A DNA stretch of 64,000 nucleotides. Source: Dryomyza anilis (lineage: Eukaryota; Arthropoda; Insecta; Diptera; Dryomyzidae). The notes under the pieces were generated by a model, which searched no databases, was not told where the DNA came from, and saw only the letters and a list, made by a program, of their open reading frames with translations. The stretch is from the NCBI GenBank assembly GCA_951804985.1, contig OX638131.1:5370630-5434629 (forward strand). Direction: 5' to 3'. The translations under genes and the position numbers were made by a program. Of this stretch, positions 32,322 to 43,612 are shown piece by piece (within the stretch, counting starts at the first letter, position 1; the number at the start of each line of letters is the position of its first letter).

Positions 32322-33115
32322 AAAAAATTTTTTTTGTTCAAAAATGTTCGAACTTTGTTGTTTTTGTCGAATATTTTTTTTATTGGAAAAAAGGTGATTT
32401 CGACAATTGCATTGTATTTGTCCCCAAAAAAAATGTTTAACAATTTTTTTTCGAAATTAGTCGAACATTTTTTTTTCTTTTCGAATATATATTTTTTCGA
32501 AAATGGTGATTTCGACCATTGCGTTGTTTTTGTCGCCCAAAATTTTTGTTAACAATTTTTTTTTCGAAAATTTTCGAACTTTGTTGTTTTTGTCGAATAT
32601 ATATTTTTTTCGAAAATGGTGATTTCGACCATTGCGTTATATTTTTTCGATATACGTCGGTTGTAATACGTTGTTTTGTATAACCGAAAAAATCTGTTTT
32701 TGGTATGAAAAATTACAACATTTTTATCGACAAATAATTAAAAAAAAAAAACAACGCAATGTTGGAAATCACCATTTTCGCAATGTTCGAACACAACAAA
32801 GTTCGAACATTTTCGAAAAAAGATGTTAAATAAATTTTTGGACGACAAAAACAACGTAGTGGTCGAAATCACCATTTTCGAAAAAAAATATATATTAGAC
32901 AAAAACAACAATGGTTTTAACATTGTCGAAAAAAAAAATTTTGTAAAAAAAAAAATTCGGGACAAATACAACGCAATGGTCGAAATCACCTTTTTCCAAA
33001 AAAAATATATTCGACAAAAACAACAATGTTCGAACTATTTTGAAATAAAAATGTTGGGCAACAAAAACAACGCAATGGTCTAAATCTCCATTTTCTAAAA
33101 AAACAAATTTTTAAA
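32322..33115. mobile_element. Foldback element with arms of 110-bp tandem units
   Basis: The left arm (32322-32660) repeats GGTGATTTCGACCATTGCG at 32393, 32505 and 32618, 112-113 bp apart. The right arm (32740-33115) repeats the reverse complement (GTCGAAATCACC) at about 32862 and 32979 with weaker copies at 32761 and 33078. The two arms are mirror images around 32640-32740. Tandem repeats inside inverted arms are the hallmark of foldback elements. No transposase. Confidence 0.75.
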
Positions 33116-33387
33116 TTAAAAATACGATTCAGCTGATATATTGGACGCACTTGGGTACTTCTGTAATCCCTCTGGAACATATTTAATTGTTAGTTTTTAG
33201 TTGTGAAATAAATTTAATTCTGCCCATCTCTTCCCTATACGTCCAATAATCTCGCCTGGATGCCGATAGTCCATATTTTTTAGTTTTCCTATCTTTTTCT
33301 ATAAATTCCCTTTAAATGAGACTAACTGAATTTTCGGTCTACTAACAACTATTAACCAAATACTTTTAAAATAAAGGTTTTTATATG

Positions 33388-33480
33388 ACTCTCAATCAAA
33401 GACCTTTATTTTTTAAATAAAAAATATATCTCAACCAAAGACCTTTATATTTTTTGAAAAATAATATCTCTCAGTGAAAA
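33388..33480. repeat. Tandem repeat of about 40 bp, just over two units
   Basis: CTCAATCAAAGACCTTTATT and CTCAACCAAAGACCTTTATA start successive units; a third start (CTCAGTGAAAAACC) is partial. Confidence 0.55.
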
Positions 33481-33519
33481 ACCAAATGGAAATAAAGGTT
33501 AATAGTTATTTCTGGTCTC

Positions 33520-33725
33520 AATTATTTAAAAATAATTTGTCAAACTTTTTTCTTGCAAATAATAAAAATTCAAAAAAATATATTTTAAAATAATGACGAT
33601 GATCGATAGGTGTTTTAAAAACAAACAATTAAAGCCTTTGCACCACTGTTTTATCTTATACCAATAAAAATTTATCTCAAAAAAACCGAACCCTTTTGGC
33701 AAGGCAAGATTTTTCAATTTTTCGA
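33520..33725. repeat. Fragment of the GATAGGTGCTTT hairpin repeat
   Basis: GATCGATAGGTGTTTTAAAA at 33600 and TTTGGCAAGGCAAGATTTTT at about 33694 match the hairpin repeats at 4567-4710 and 26038-26590 in inverted order. Confidence 0.5.
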
Positions 33726-34998
33726 ATTTTTCAATTTAGTTTAGTGAAGTCCCGAGTTACAATTTTAATAAATTTTATGAATTATGCCGGTTACATTTCC
33801 GACAAACACATCGGTAACAGTGCTCAACAGATTAATAAAACTCACTGAAAACCCAATCATTTCCCGCTGGTACACCGAAGAAATTTCTACTAGAAAAATT
33901 ATTATAAAAAAACCAGAATTACTAGAAAAATTATTATAAAAATAGAACCAGACTTATATCGAAACATAAAAGGCTAAATTTTGTTAATAGTTAGAAAAAA
34001 GATCTGCTGCGAGAATCCCATTTGATTCATTCGTAATATTTTCCAAAAAGATTTTTATTTATGCAGCAAGAACATGTCCAGCGACTCTCTTATCCGATTA
34101 TCCAACATTTCACACCTTATTTATTGACCATTGCGAGGCTTTCGCATACATCTCGCTCCTCTCGTTGGAGCCTCAAAACACAAATAGGGATCCAACAGGC
34201 CGGCCGGAGAACCAACAGGCAGATTTTCCAGACACGATAGCAACCCTCGCGAAAATTGCAGCGTACGAAATACGTTTTTTTTTCTTCTTTTGCTCCATTA
34301 GACCCCCGAGGTTCCGAAGCGCTAATGTGAATTATTAATAAGAGGCGGAGGAAGCGGTGAGAAGGAGCCTAAAACAAAGGATGCGACGGACTGGCAACCG
34401 AACGTGGACTGGCTGACTGGTTGGCTTGGCTTTGATACAAAGCCGCAACGCCTGCAAATGTATTTAGCAACAACAACTGCTGTTGTTGGATGTTGTTGTG
34501 ATTTTGCGTTGCTGCCGCCACTGCTAAGGCGGTCGCTAATCAAGATTTTTCCGCTTCCACGGCTGCTTCAACTTTCAACTAATCAGGCGGTGAGATTTAA
34601 AAATGAGGCTACAAATCCCTACAACTGGCTGATGTTGCTGCGGTGAAATAAGACGAAAACGACGCAGAAGAAGAAGAAGATGAAGTTGAACAAAATATTG
34701 CTGCCTGATTTAGGCTCATTGGCGGCGATAAGCAACACATTAAAAATCCATAAATCAACGCGATAAACATGATTCGACGCCGCTTCGTAGCCAAAGTCAC
34801 CGCCGCCGCATATTTTATTGACTATTGTTTTTGAGTTGTAGCTGATGTTGTTTGGCGCAACGAAAAATTGCAGCAATTGGCGAAAATCATATTCGAAAAT
34901 TAGGAGGCACGATTAATGCCACGGGGCAGCCGGTAAATGCGGCCGCAGCATCTGCGCGTCAGGGTTAGAAAATCGACGGCTTGACGAAAGACATTATA
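33726..34998. other. Non-coding; single-copy island from about 34.0 kb
   Basis: No gene. 34040-34980 is GC-richer, with CAACAACAACTGCTGTTGTT at about 34471 able to pair with itself, a GAAGAAGAAG run at 34667 and CG-rich words near 34920-34960. It could be regulatory or intronic DNA. Confidence 0.45.
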
Positions 34999-35785
34999 CA
35001 CAGAAAACAAAAATTATTGATGAATTCCGTTCTTCAAACCATGATTCATTGTATTGCAGAATCATTCATAATATTAATGACTAACGACATCAATGTTATG
35101 AATGTGATCATAAATATGATGAAAGCTTGGTAACTGTCTAAAAAATGTTCATCAATATGATGAATTGTATTTGAAGAATACGTTTCATCATATCAATGAA
35201 CAAAAACATAAAATACAACATATGTGTACTTCATATCGAAAAATGCTGTTCATCAAACCAAATTTCAATCAAAATATTTATTTTTCGTTCATTGTTTTCC
35301 GTACATCTCCAGCAGTTCGTGAATGTTATTTTTATTAATAAAAAGTTGTATTTATAAAAAAACATATTTTTTTTTATTATTTTTTTTTGAAAAGATTTTA
35401 TTTACGAAAAACAAAAAAAAAAATTTTCAAAGAATAATTTTTTTCGCACAACAATTTTTTGATTTTTACTTTTTTTTTAATTACATTTGTATCCAAAATT
35501 TTTTTCGAACTATTTTTTTTTTTCAAATTCGTTAAAAAAATGTCCATCAATAAATTTATTTGAAAAGAAATATTAGTTCACAAATATTTATCATATTGAA
35601 TATTTATAATGATTATACATAGATGTGAACATATTTATAGTATGAATATGTTCATATATATAATGAATGCATTCATCAAAATGCCATTTAATGAACGTTG
35701 GTATCAATATGATGAATCTGGTAGTTGGTAGAAAAATTCATAATATTTATGAATAAATGCATCATATTGATGATTTTTTTCTGTG
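34999..35785. mobile_element. CACAG-family TIR element, 787 bp
   Basis: CACAGAAAACAAAAAT at the left, TTTTTTTCTGTG at the right, TA on both sides (34997-34998, 35786-35787). The interior repeats TCAATATGATGAA phrases and T-runs. No transposase. Confidence 0.8.
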
Positions 35786-35886
35786 TAGTATTTGCTTATA
35801 AAGCTACTTCATGCACCAGAAAATAAACTAAGTATCGCCAACTTCAACAAGAAAAATGAAATAAGTGGTAAAAGATCGAATACCTT

Positions 35887-36537
35887 CACAGAAAAAAAAT
35901 GTACATCATATTGATGAATTTAGTCCTTCAAACCATGATTACTTGTACTGAAGAACCATTCATAATATTAATGACTAACGTCATCAATGTTATGAATGCG
36001 GTCATAAATATGAAGAACGCTTGGTAACTGTCGAAAAAGTGTGCTTCAATATGATGAATTGTATGGGAAGAATACGTTTCATCATATTAATGAACCGAAA
36101 TATAAAATTCAACATATATCTTTTTTCGAAAATACATTTTTTTTTTCAAACAAATTTTTTTTTTTTAAATAATTTTTTTTTTACATTTTTTTTTTTTAAA
36201 TTTTATTTGAGAATTTTTTTTTTTCGAAACAATTTTTTTTTGTCCGAAATTTTTTTTTCGGATAAATTTCAATTTTGTTACTGTTATTTTTTAAATAAAA
36301 TTTTTACAACGCTTTTTTTTCGAATTATTTTATAAGAAAACATTTTTTTTTTTTGAAAAAATTGTATGAAAAGACAATTCAAATTCATTGTATTGAATAT
36401 TTTGTTTATATATAAAATGAATGCATTAATATGTTATTTCATGAACGGTGGAATCAATATGACGAATCTGGTAGTTTTTGAAAAAAATCATAATATTTAT
36501 GAATAAATTCATCATATTTATGAATTTTTTTTCTGTG
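35887..36537. mobile_element. CACAG-family TIR element, 651 bp
   Basis: CACAGAAAAAAAATGTAC at the left, TTTTTTTTCTGTG at the right, TT duplicated (35885-35886, 36538-36539). It lies only 101 bp after the previous copy in the same orientation. The phenylalanine-rich frame inside comes from T-runs. Confidence 0.8.
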
Positions 36538-36539
36538 TT

Positions 36540-39500
36540 TGATTCTACAAATCAAGTTTTACATTTTAGGCTTTTGGAATCTATAATAGAAAGCATTGTT
36601 TATGTATTCTATAAATTTGATTCATATATTATATTTTCACCATTTTCAGTATTGATCGCATTTACACAATAAATTAGATGAATGCAACGCATCTTAACAA
36701 AATTTCAAAGTTTAGAATTACAAAGAACCACAAATCCAGTATCTCGTTTCAAAAATCGCTAACATCAAACAGAATTTTGTGCAGGCATATGTAAAAAACA
36801 GTCATGCAAAACAAGTTGTTATTTGATATAGAAATCATTTTTAGGAAGGTAGGTAAATGTGGTAGGTAGGCATACCCTTTGCATGCTTGACAGTAGACAT
36901 TTGCACAAATGCATTTGACTTCAAGACATTCGTTTTATTTCAAAACATTTACTGTCGCCGAGGCTATGCTTGAAAATCAAATGAATGTGTGGCTCACAAC
37001 AAGAAAGCACAAGTAGTGTCAAAACAAAACACAAACAAGACGTAGTTGTAGTGAAGATAAATGTGCAATAAAAATTCAAATACTAAAATAACCTGCTTAT
37101 GACACTTAGTACTCAGTGCATTTTACATTTTTCATTAATATTGTAATGCAGAAAAATATCAAAAGGTATATGAATATATTGTATTTATAATATTTATGAT
37201 TTTGAATATTTTATATTAAGTTTTTTATTTATTGAACAACATTTTTTTCATTATTTATTTTTTTTTTTTTTTTAAATGCTTTGTTTTTGTCGTACAAAAA
37301 TTTTTTTAACAATTTTTTTTTAAATAATGTTTGTTGTATTTTTTTATAAGCACATAAATACCGACAAAACGGCAGATTTGTTGTGGTTTTCGATGTTCGT
37401 TTTCTCACTAGTTACTCGCTGTGCTCACTCGCTGCACTCACTGTATTCCTTGCATGTACAGAGACAGTAGTGTCATTCGGTTTTCAAAACATTGAATTGC
37501 TTGAAAAAAATAATGTCTTGACACTACTTGACACCAATGAAACAAAACCTGCAGTGAAGTGTAGTCGCTGGAGAGACTTCACTATAATACTGTCGACTGT
37601 CATAATAAAATGCACTAAATACGGTAGAGTGCAGTAATGAATATTTTGCAGAAGGAACTTTAAAAACATTTGTGCAGCTGTCTAGTTTACAGTACGGGGA
37701 TGACCGAAATTTAATACTTCATATTTAATACCAACATTACTTTACAGATTACACAAAAAAAGAAAGAAATCTTTCAAACCCCAAAAACTTCTGCCGTCTT
37801 TTTTAAATAATAAATCAATAACCTCTAATGTGGTGGCTGTCTTGAGCATTATCGATTCTCATACCGTTATCTAAACTCTCCAATCTGATAGATGGTTTCG
37901 CGTCTGGTATCGGCTTGTGCTCATTTATATTGTTGTTCGGCAAATGCCTTCACATAGAGTCATCTTTTTCTTCGCTCTCGTACCATGCGCCCTGCGCTGT
38001 ATCTCGTTGTCCTCGGCAATCCTTCGATTAGTGCTGCATATGCCGCCGTTTATTACCATATTTCACAAAAGATTGAACAATATTTTTATGCTTTTCTCGC
38101 AGCACCTGCGACCGTCGTCATTGTATTGGCTCCTTGCCGCTTCTTCGCTGTAATCCTGTTTTTATTATTTATTTTTTCATATTTTAAAGAAAAACTGAAA
38201 ACAAACAAAATAAAGCAAAGCAAAGAAAAAGCCATGAAATAACAACCGCTTGTCAGTTTAGCAGCCATTTTGCGGTTGCTCATGCCAGGCAGGACCTCCT
38301 GCATCAAACCCTGCAGCATGTTTTCTTTTGCCCACATTTTTTAGCCTTCTTATTTTCTATTATATCTCGCTGTTTATTCGCAATTTTTTCCACAACATAA
38401 ACTTTTTTATGACACTCTGCTCTGTGTATCCTTGTGATAAATCTTCTTCAATTTGCTGCAGTGATTTCTTTAGGTTGTCCTTTGTCTCCTTCTGCCACCC
38501 TCGTTGATTGTGTGGGCGTTTGATGAGCCTTTATTCTAAGCTTATTGCATTATTAAGCGTTGAACTGCTGCGCGAGCACTGCAGGCAGGTCCTTGAAGTG
38601 CCCTACCCCATATGTCCTTTGCATTGGCATTTTTTCCACAACTCGTAAAAGAACATCATCTTGCGAGTGGCTTAAACGCTTTAGCGCTGATTTACCTCAC
38701 TCCGGCACTCGTTGGCCGGTCGGTGGATACAACGCAGGACACAACACAGGACACGCAGTCGTTCAAGGATCTGCTTTATTACAGTTTAATTAAAACGCTA
38801 CGTTCCGTTCGGTTTCTTTTCTCAGGATTTCAATTACGCAGTTAATCGTAAAAAAATCCATCCACTGATTTGTTGCAGTTGTGCTTCTCATCCAGAGCTC
38901 CTATATCGTCGTCGTCATCCTGCCAGGAAGTAGAGGATGTGCGGCTCATAAAACTGTTTCCTTCCACGGCCAACATGTGTGGGTGATGCTGTGTGTGCGG
39001 CTCAGGTGTGCACGTTTGAGAGTTGATCCATTTATGGCTCTCGTTTCATTATTTTTTCCGCATTTTCATTTGAGATTCGTTGAAACCGAAACCGAAAACA
39101 AAAAGAAAAACCAAATGCCATGTTGTCGGGGCGGAAATGATTTAATTTGGTCAATTGGAGTGTATTTATTACTGCGTTGTTGTTATCCTTTGTAAATTAC
39201 TGTATTTGCCGCAGGATTACTGTCGCTGCTGACCTGGGCGCGAGTGTGGGGATACTCAAACGAAAGCCTCCAAATTAAGTTCAGGTCTATTGTGCTGCAT
39301 TCTAGTGATTAAGGCAAAAACAAACCTTATTTCTGATTGGGTTTTCAAAGTAATTTTATTATTCAGCAAATCAGTTTTACTGCTGCTATTCATAAAATTT
39401 GTATTAGTTAATGCTACATTCTGCACGGTTTAATTTATGAGAGATAGGGTCAAGATTATCATAAACTTAATATTTATCTGTTTTTAAATGAAATTTAGCA

Positions 39501-40134
39501 TTTAAAGATTCGATTAAAATGAGAATGTGTGGTATGGATTTAACTGAAATCTTTTACTAGGTCCATAAATCATACTTCCGATATCTACACGAAGGGAAAT
39601 CAAATTCTAAAATTCGACTCGTATGAAAAATATTAAAATTTGACTAATATCAATAAAACATTATGAAAATTCTAGAACTTATTATCTGTATATTAAGAAA
39701 GCAAATTACTTACTTATCAAAAAAGTAAACAAACTTTATTCTACTGGATTTTGAGAAGTTCATTTATTGATTATTAAAAACCAAAAATTAAAAACGAAAA
39801 ACTCTGACTGTATTCTTCGCAAAAACAACACGTGTTCATGCATCTGCTATTGTTTTCATCGGTCTTTCTTTGTCTGTAATATTCGCTCGTATTCTTTGTT
39901 TCGCGAGCTCGCCATCTGTTTGTTAGTGTGCCTGTCTGTTGAATGTAACTATCCAAAATTTTCTAGATACTAAGCCATTATATTCTTAGGTATCAAAAAG
40001 TAACTAAGTACAATTTGTCTTGATATGCAGAAGTTTTGTCTTTGGTAGCAATAACGGCATGATATACATTGTATGTGTTTTCACGAATAGCACAACAAAG
40101 CACAGCCATAAAATGTATTAGTATGGTTGTTTAA
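36540..40134. other. Non-coding; single-copy island at about 37.8-39.3 kb
   Basis: No credible gene. 37240-37340 has T-runs like those of the foldback element. 37840-39300 is GC-richer and single-copy in appearance. A short direct repeat (CAGGACACAACA / CAGGACACGCAG) lies at 38733-38760. 39300-40130 is AT-rich without recognised structure. Confidence 0.45.
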
Positions 40135-40889
40135 CGAATATTGATGTGGTTCGTAAACCTTAATGTGATGAAATCGCGCAAATACCAAATTGAAAATAAT
40201 ATCTGCGTACCAACAATATTTCCACTTAGTTACTTTTTTGATACCAAAGAAATAAATTACTGCATAATATTGTTACGAAAATTCAGTATCCGGAAAACTG
40301 TTCTTCGAGTTCGTATAGCTGGATTGTGTACAAACCAGTATTATTTCAAATAGTATTAATTAACTATATTTATTTAAATAACAACTTAACGAATAATCAC
40401 TTATATAAACTGCTGCATTTATGCTATTTAGTTTAACAATGTTCACTCACGAGACGCACTAGTTCACTATCAAATCACAACCGAAGTGCTGTGCCTCAGA
40501 TGCGGCGGCCTTATATACTGCAGGCATCAGTTCGACACGTTTCGACAAGATTTCGACATGTTTCGACATGTTTTGAGTAGAACTCGTCTCATGAATGACG
40601 CATGCTATTGGCATTTCATTAGCACTCATGTGTTTTAATGTGCTGATCTTCCATCTCTTTCTGGCACATTGCTCAGTGCGCTGAATGATCTTCCGTTTCT
40701 TTCTATCACATTGCTTTGTGCGCTGAAATGTCTTGCGTCTCATCTATTAGTGTTGAATGCTTGCACTATGGGGCAAATTACATCTTTTCGTAACAATATC
40801 AATAATTCTACTTTGTTACTTTTTTTATTACCACTAAGTAGATCTGTTTTTAAAAATTAAGAATTTTTCCGTTTAGCTGTACATCACTC
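40135..40889. repeat. First unit of a local tandem duplication, carrying a solo LTR
   Basis: Without the LTR the unit is about 230 bp and matches 40890-41105: CGAATATTG-TGTGG at the start, TTCGTAAACC, GATGAAATCGCGC, TTTTTGATACCAAA, CCACTAAGTAGATCT and TTTAGCTGTA at the end. Confidence 0.75.
40271..40795 (-). mobile_element. Solo LTR of a gypsy-type retrotransposon, copy 2
   Basis: TGTTACGAAAATTCAG to CTTTTCGTAACA with ATAT on both sides (40267-40270, 40796-40799). The neighbouring duplicate unit lacks it: near 41026 the sequence reads TCTGCATAATAAGAATAATT without interruption. Internal retrotransposon sequence is absent. Confidence 0.85.
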
Positions 40890-41105
40890 CGAATATTGGT
40901 GTGGTTTCAGTTCGTAAACCATTTTTTGATGAAATCGCGCTTAAATATAAAATAGAAATTAATATCTGCATATCAAAAATAATTCCACTTAATTACATTT
41001 TTGATACCAAAAAAATAAAATTCTGCATAATAAGAATAATTCCACTTAGTTACTTTTTTTTACCACTAAGTAGATCTATTTTTAGCTGTATTTATATCAC
41101 TCCGT
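40890..41105. repeat. Second unit of the local tandem duplication (empty site)
   Basis: Matches 40135-40270 plus 40796-40889. It contains no LTR, so the LTR arrived after duplication or in only one copy. Confidence 0.7.
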
Positions 41106-41559
41106 ATACTTCTTGATTCCTTCTGGATTTTAGAAGTTTTTTTCCTCCGTATAAACTTTCGACTAGACTATTCGACACTTATATACATTATTTAAACCAT
41201 ACCTCAAATATGATGATAAAAAGATTTTTTTATTTTTCAGTCATCACTAAATCGAGTCGAAAAATGACGAAGATGATCTAGATTCTAGAATATATATTTT
41301 TCTATACCGATCCATTCTGCGTAATACAAACGGATGTTCAAATCGAATATGCCCTTTTAATTGAAGTGTATGTTATAAAATAAAGAACGTTGGTTATGTG
41401 TAAAGGGCCCATCTAGGTTAGAAATAACCGAATTTTTTGATATTTTCTAAAATTTAGTTGATTGTCTGTTTTGAGCTTTAGTATTCAGAACTCTGTGAAA
41501 AGTCAAACTCCACCCGATCAAATTTCATATCACACAAAATATACCTTTTCACCAAATTC

Positions 41560-42150
41560 TTCCAATATGCCATTCGATTCGATATCGTTACGAGATCAAT
41601 GCGAGAAAAAGGAGAATTCACACGATATCGGACACTTTGTCGTAGCGATATCGAGCGACAAAATTGGATCTACATGGTAGGTAGATATCGATGCGTTTTG
41701 TCGGTGTTTTCTCTGTACGAGAAATATTTTGAAATCGGAACGATATCGAGGAAAAAAATGATCAAAGTTCGATATTGCTTCGAAAAATATAACAATATCG
41801 ATTCGATAAATGCTTATATATCGTATCTAGTTAATAAATTTGAATGTACGAGAAATTATAAAAATTAGAATCGATAAAGCAACGAGATATAACTTTTTCT
41901 CGAAGTTATTCGATAAAAATTCGAGGCATTGGAGGTCTCTGAGACATGGCAGACTGGATAGATATCGATAAGCTCTGTCGAAGTTCTTTCGGCATGGGAA
42001 ATCGGTACGAAATCGAACAAAAATATAATGAAAGTTCGAGTTTGCTTCGAAAAATAATGCGATTAATATTTAAATGTCATATCTTTACAATGAAATTGAA
42101 TATTCAAGAAATTACAAAAATTAGAATCGATAAAGCAACGAGATCGAATT
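41560..42150. repeat. Degenerate tandem repeat, period about 255-280 bp, rich in TATCGAT
   Basis: ATTAGAATCGATAAAGCAAC occurs at 41864 and 42120 (256 bp apart), and GATATCGAT at 41684 and 41962. GCTTCGAAAAATA is also shared. A weaker first unit begins near 41570. A full TATCGATA, the DREF site of Drosophila, is present at 41963-41970. Short open frames here have no conserved features. Confidence 0.65.
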
Positions 42151-43199
42151 TTTTTTTATAAAGATTTTTGTTTGGGAACAGTAATTGGTCGTTCTATCGT
42201 TATAATGAATTTTTTGATATGTAATGGTCTAATATGTCCTCTTCTAAGAAGATAATTGATTTCTTAGTGGGCAATCGCATATGATTAAATTTGTATCGAA
42301 TTTTTTATAATTTCACAATTTCCTCGAATTTCCATTCCCAATTGCACAACAGTTTAATTAAATATTTTAGTTTTCGATGCAATTAATAACTTGCAGTAAA
42401 TTTCTACAAAGAAATCTGATTTTCGCACAATTTTTCCTCGTAAACTCATAAAATCCATGAGTAACCGGGAAAAGTATTTTAATGAAAGCTCCGCCAAGTG
42501 CACAGCGCGAATAAAACAAAGAAAGTGCATAAAAACTTAATTGAAAATTAATTGATTTTAGCTTATCGCACACAGATTAATAGCGGAAAAAGGCGGACAA
42601 ATCAAAATCAAAAAAAAAAAAAACTGAACCTCAAAGAGAAAATCGCGCCAAGCTGCTTATAGACGCGTCGATTTGCTTGAAAGAAGCTAATGCTTGAAAA
42701 AGATCAAAGTAAAACCAATAATAAAAAATCTGAATTCCAAAATTTCAATATCAATTCAATTAAATTTAATTCATACTGATTTTGTGGGGACTAACAAAAC
42801 TGAGAGGGGTCGCAACACAATGTAGGGTGTAGCGGAAAATTGCTGAAAAATTACTCAGCGCTCAAGTGTTGCAAACATGATCAATGTAGGCGCGATCGTA
42901 AAATATTACTTTGGCTTTATTAAAATGCCATAAAATTATTAAACGCAAAAACACTCGACTTTGGCGCGTATATTAAACGATTTTCTTCTTTTTGAAAAAC
43001 ACCACCCCCTCCACCAGCAGCATCAAGAGAAAGATTAAGCTTTAGTGTTTTCATGAAAAACAAAAATCGTCAATCACTTTGTGATCGGCCAAGGAACAGA
43101 AACCAGAAGCAATACAGGGGCGGAATGGCATGCAAAATTGACGAGGTTTTCTTTTCTAACTCGAGACAAAATTTCTGGCATTATTTTGGCATATTTTGA
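42151..43199. other. Non-coding single-copy sequence
   Basis: No gene. GC rises after 42580; 42610-43000 looks like fly intergenic DNA. Nothing further recognised. Confidence 0.4.
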
Positions 43200-43612
43200 T
43201 CCTTTTTCCGGCAAACACACAGATAAATGGAATATTTCGGAGGTGCCCAGAGGCAGTGTAGAAACATATTTTCGACATATTTCAAACAGACAAAGGCGGA
43301 GTTTATATCAACAGCTGTATACTTTCTTCCCGTTCCGAAAATATGCCATGAATCTGCCATTAAAATTACACAAAATTTTACAACCTGCTAAACACTTTCC
43401 AAAATATTCCATTTATCTGTGTGTTTACCGAAAATATGCCCGAAATATTCCTGAAAAATTCCAAAAAATATGGCTCGGGAGGTTGTAAAATTTTGTGGAA
43501 TTTTAATGGCATATTCACGGCATTTTTGCGGTACGGACAGAAAACAGACAGCTTCTGATACGCACTCTGCCTTTGTCTGTTTAAAATATGTTGAAATTAT
43601 GTTTCTAAGCTG
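43200..43612. repeat. Imperfect palindrome, arms of about 150-200 bp
   Basis: The left arm contains TAGAAACATATTTTCGACAT, AACAGACAAAGGCGGAGT and GAAAATATGCCATGAATCTG. The right arm carries their reverse complements (ACTCTGCCTTTGTCTGTTT, ATGTTGAAATTATGTTTCTA). A smaller pair, CACACAGATAAATGGAATAT and ATATTCCATTTATCTGTGTG, spans 43212-43424. It may be a foldback-type element. The 135-residue frame through it is a by-product. Confidence 0.65.

Noticed and set aside
36021..36335. Phenylalanine-rich frame
   Set aside because: Generated by T-runs inside a CACAG-family element.
41462..42161. Short frames with acidic and Ser/Lys-rich peptides
   Set aside because: Located in the degenerate 255-bp tandem repeat, no conservation between units at the protein level.
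43081..43488. 135-residue frame
   Set aside because: Runs through the arms of a palindrome and has a partial mirror on the other strand.
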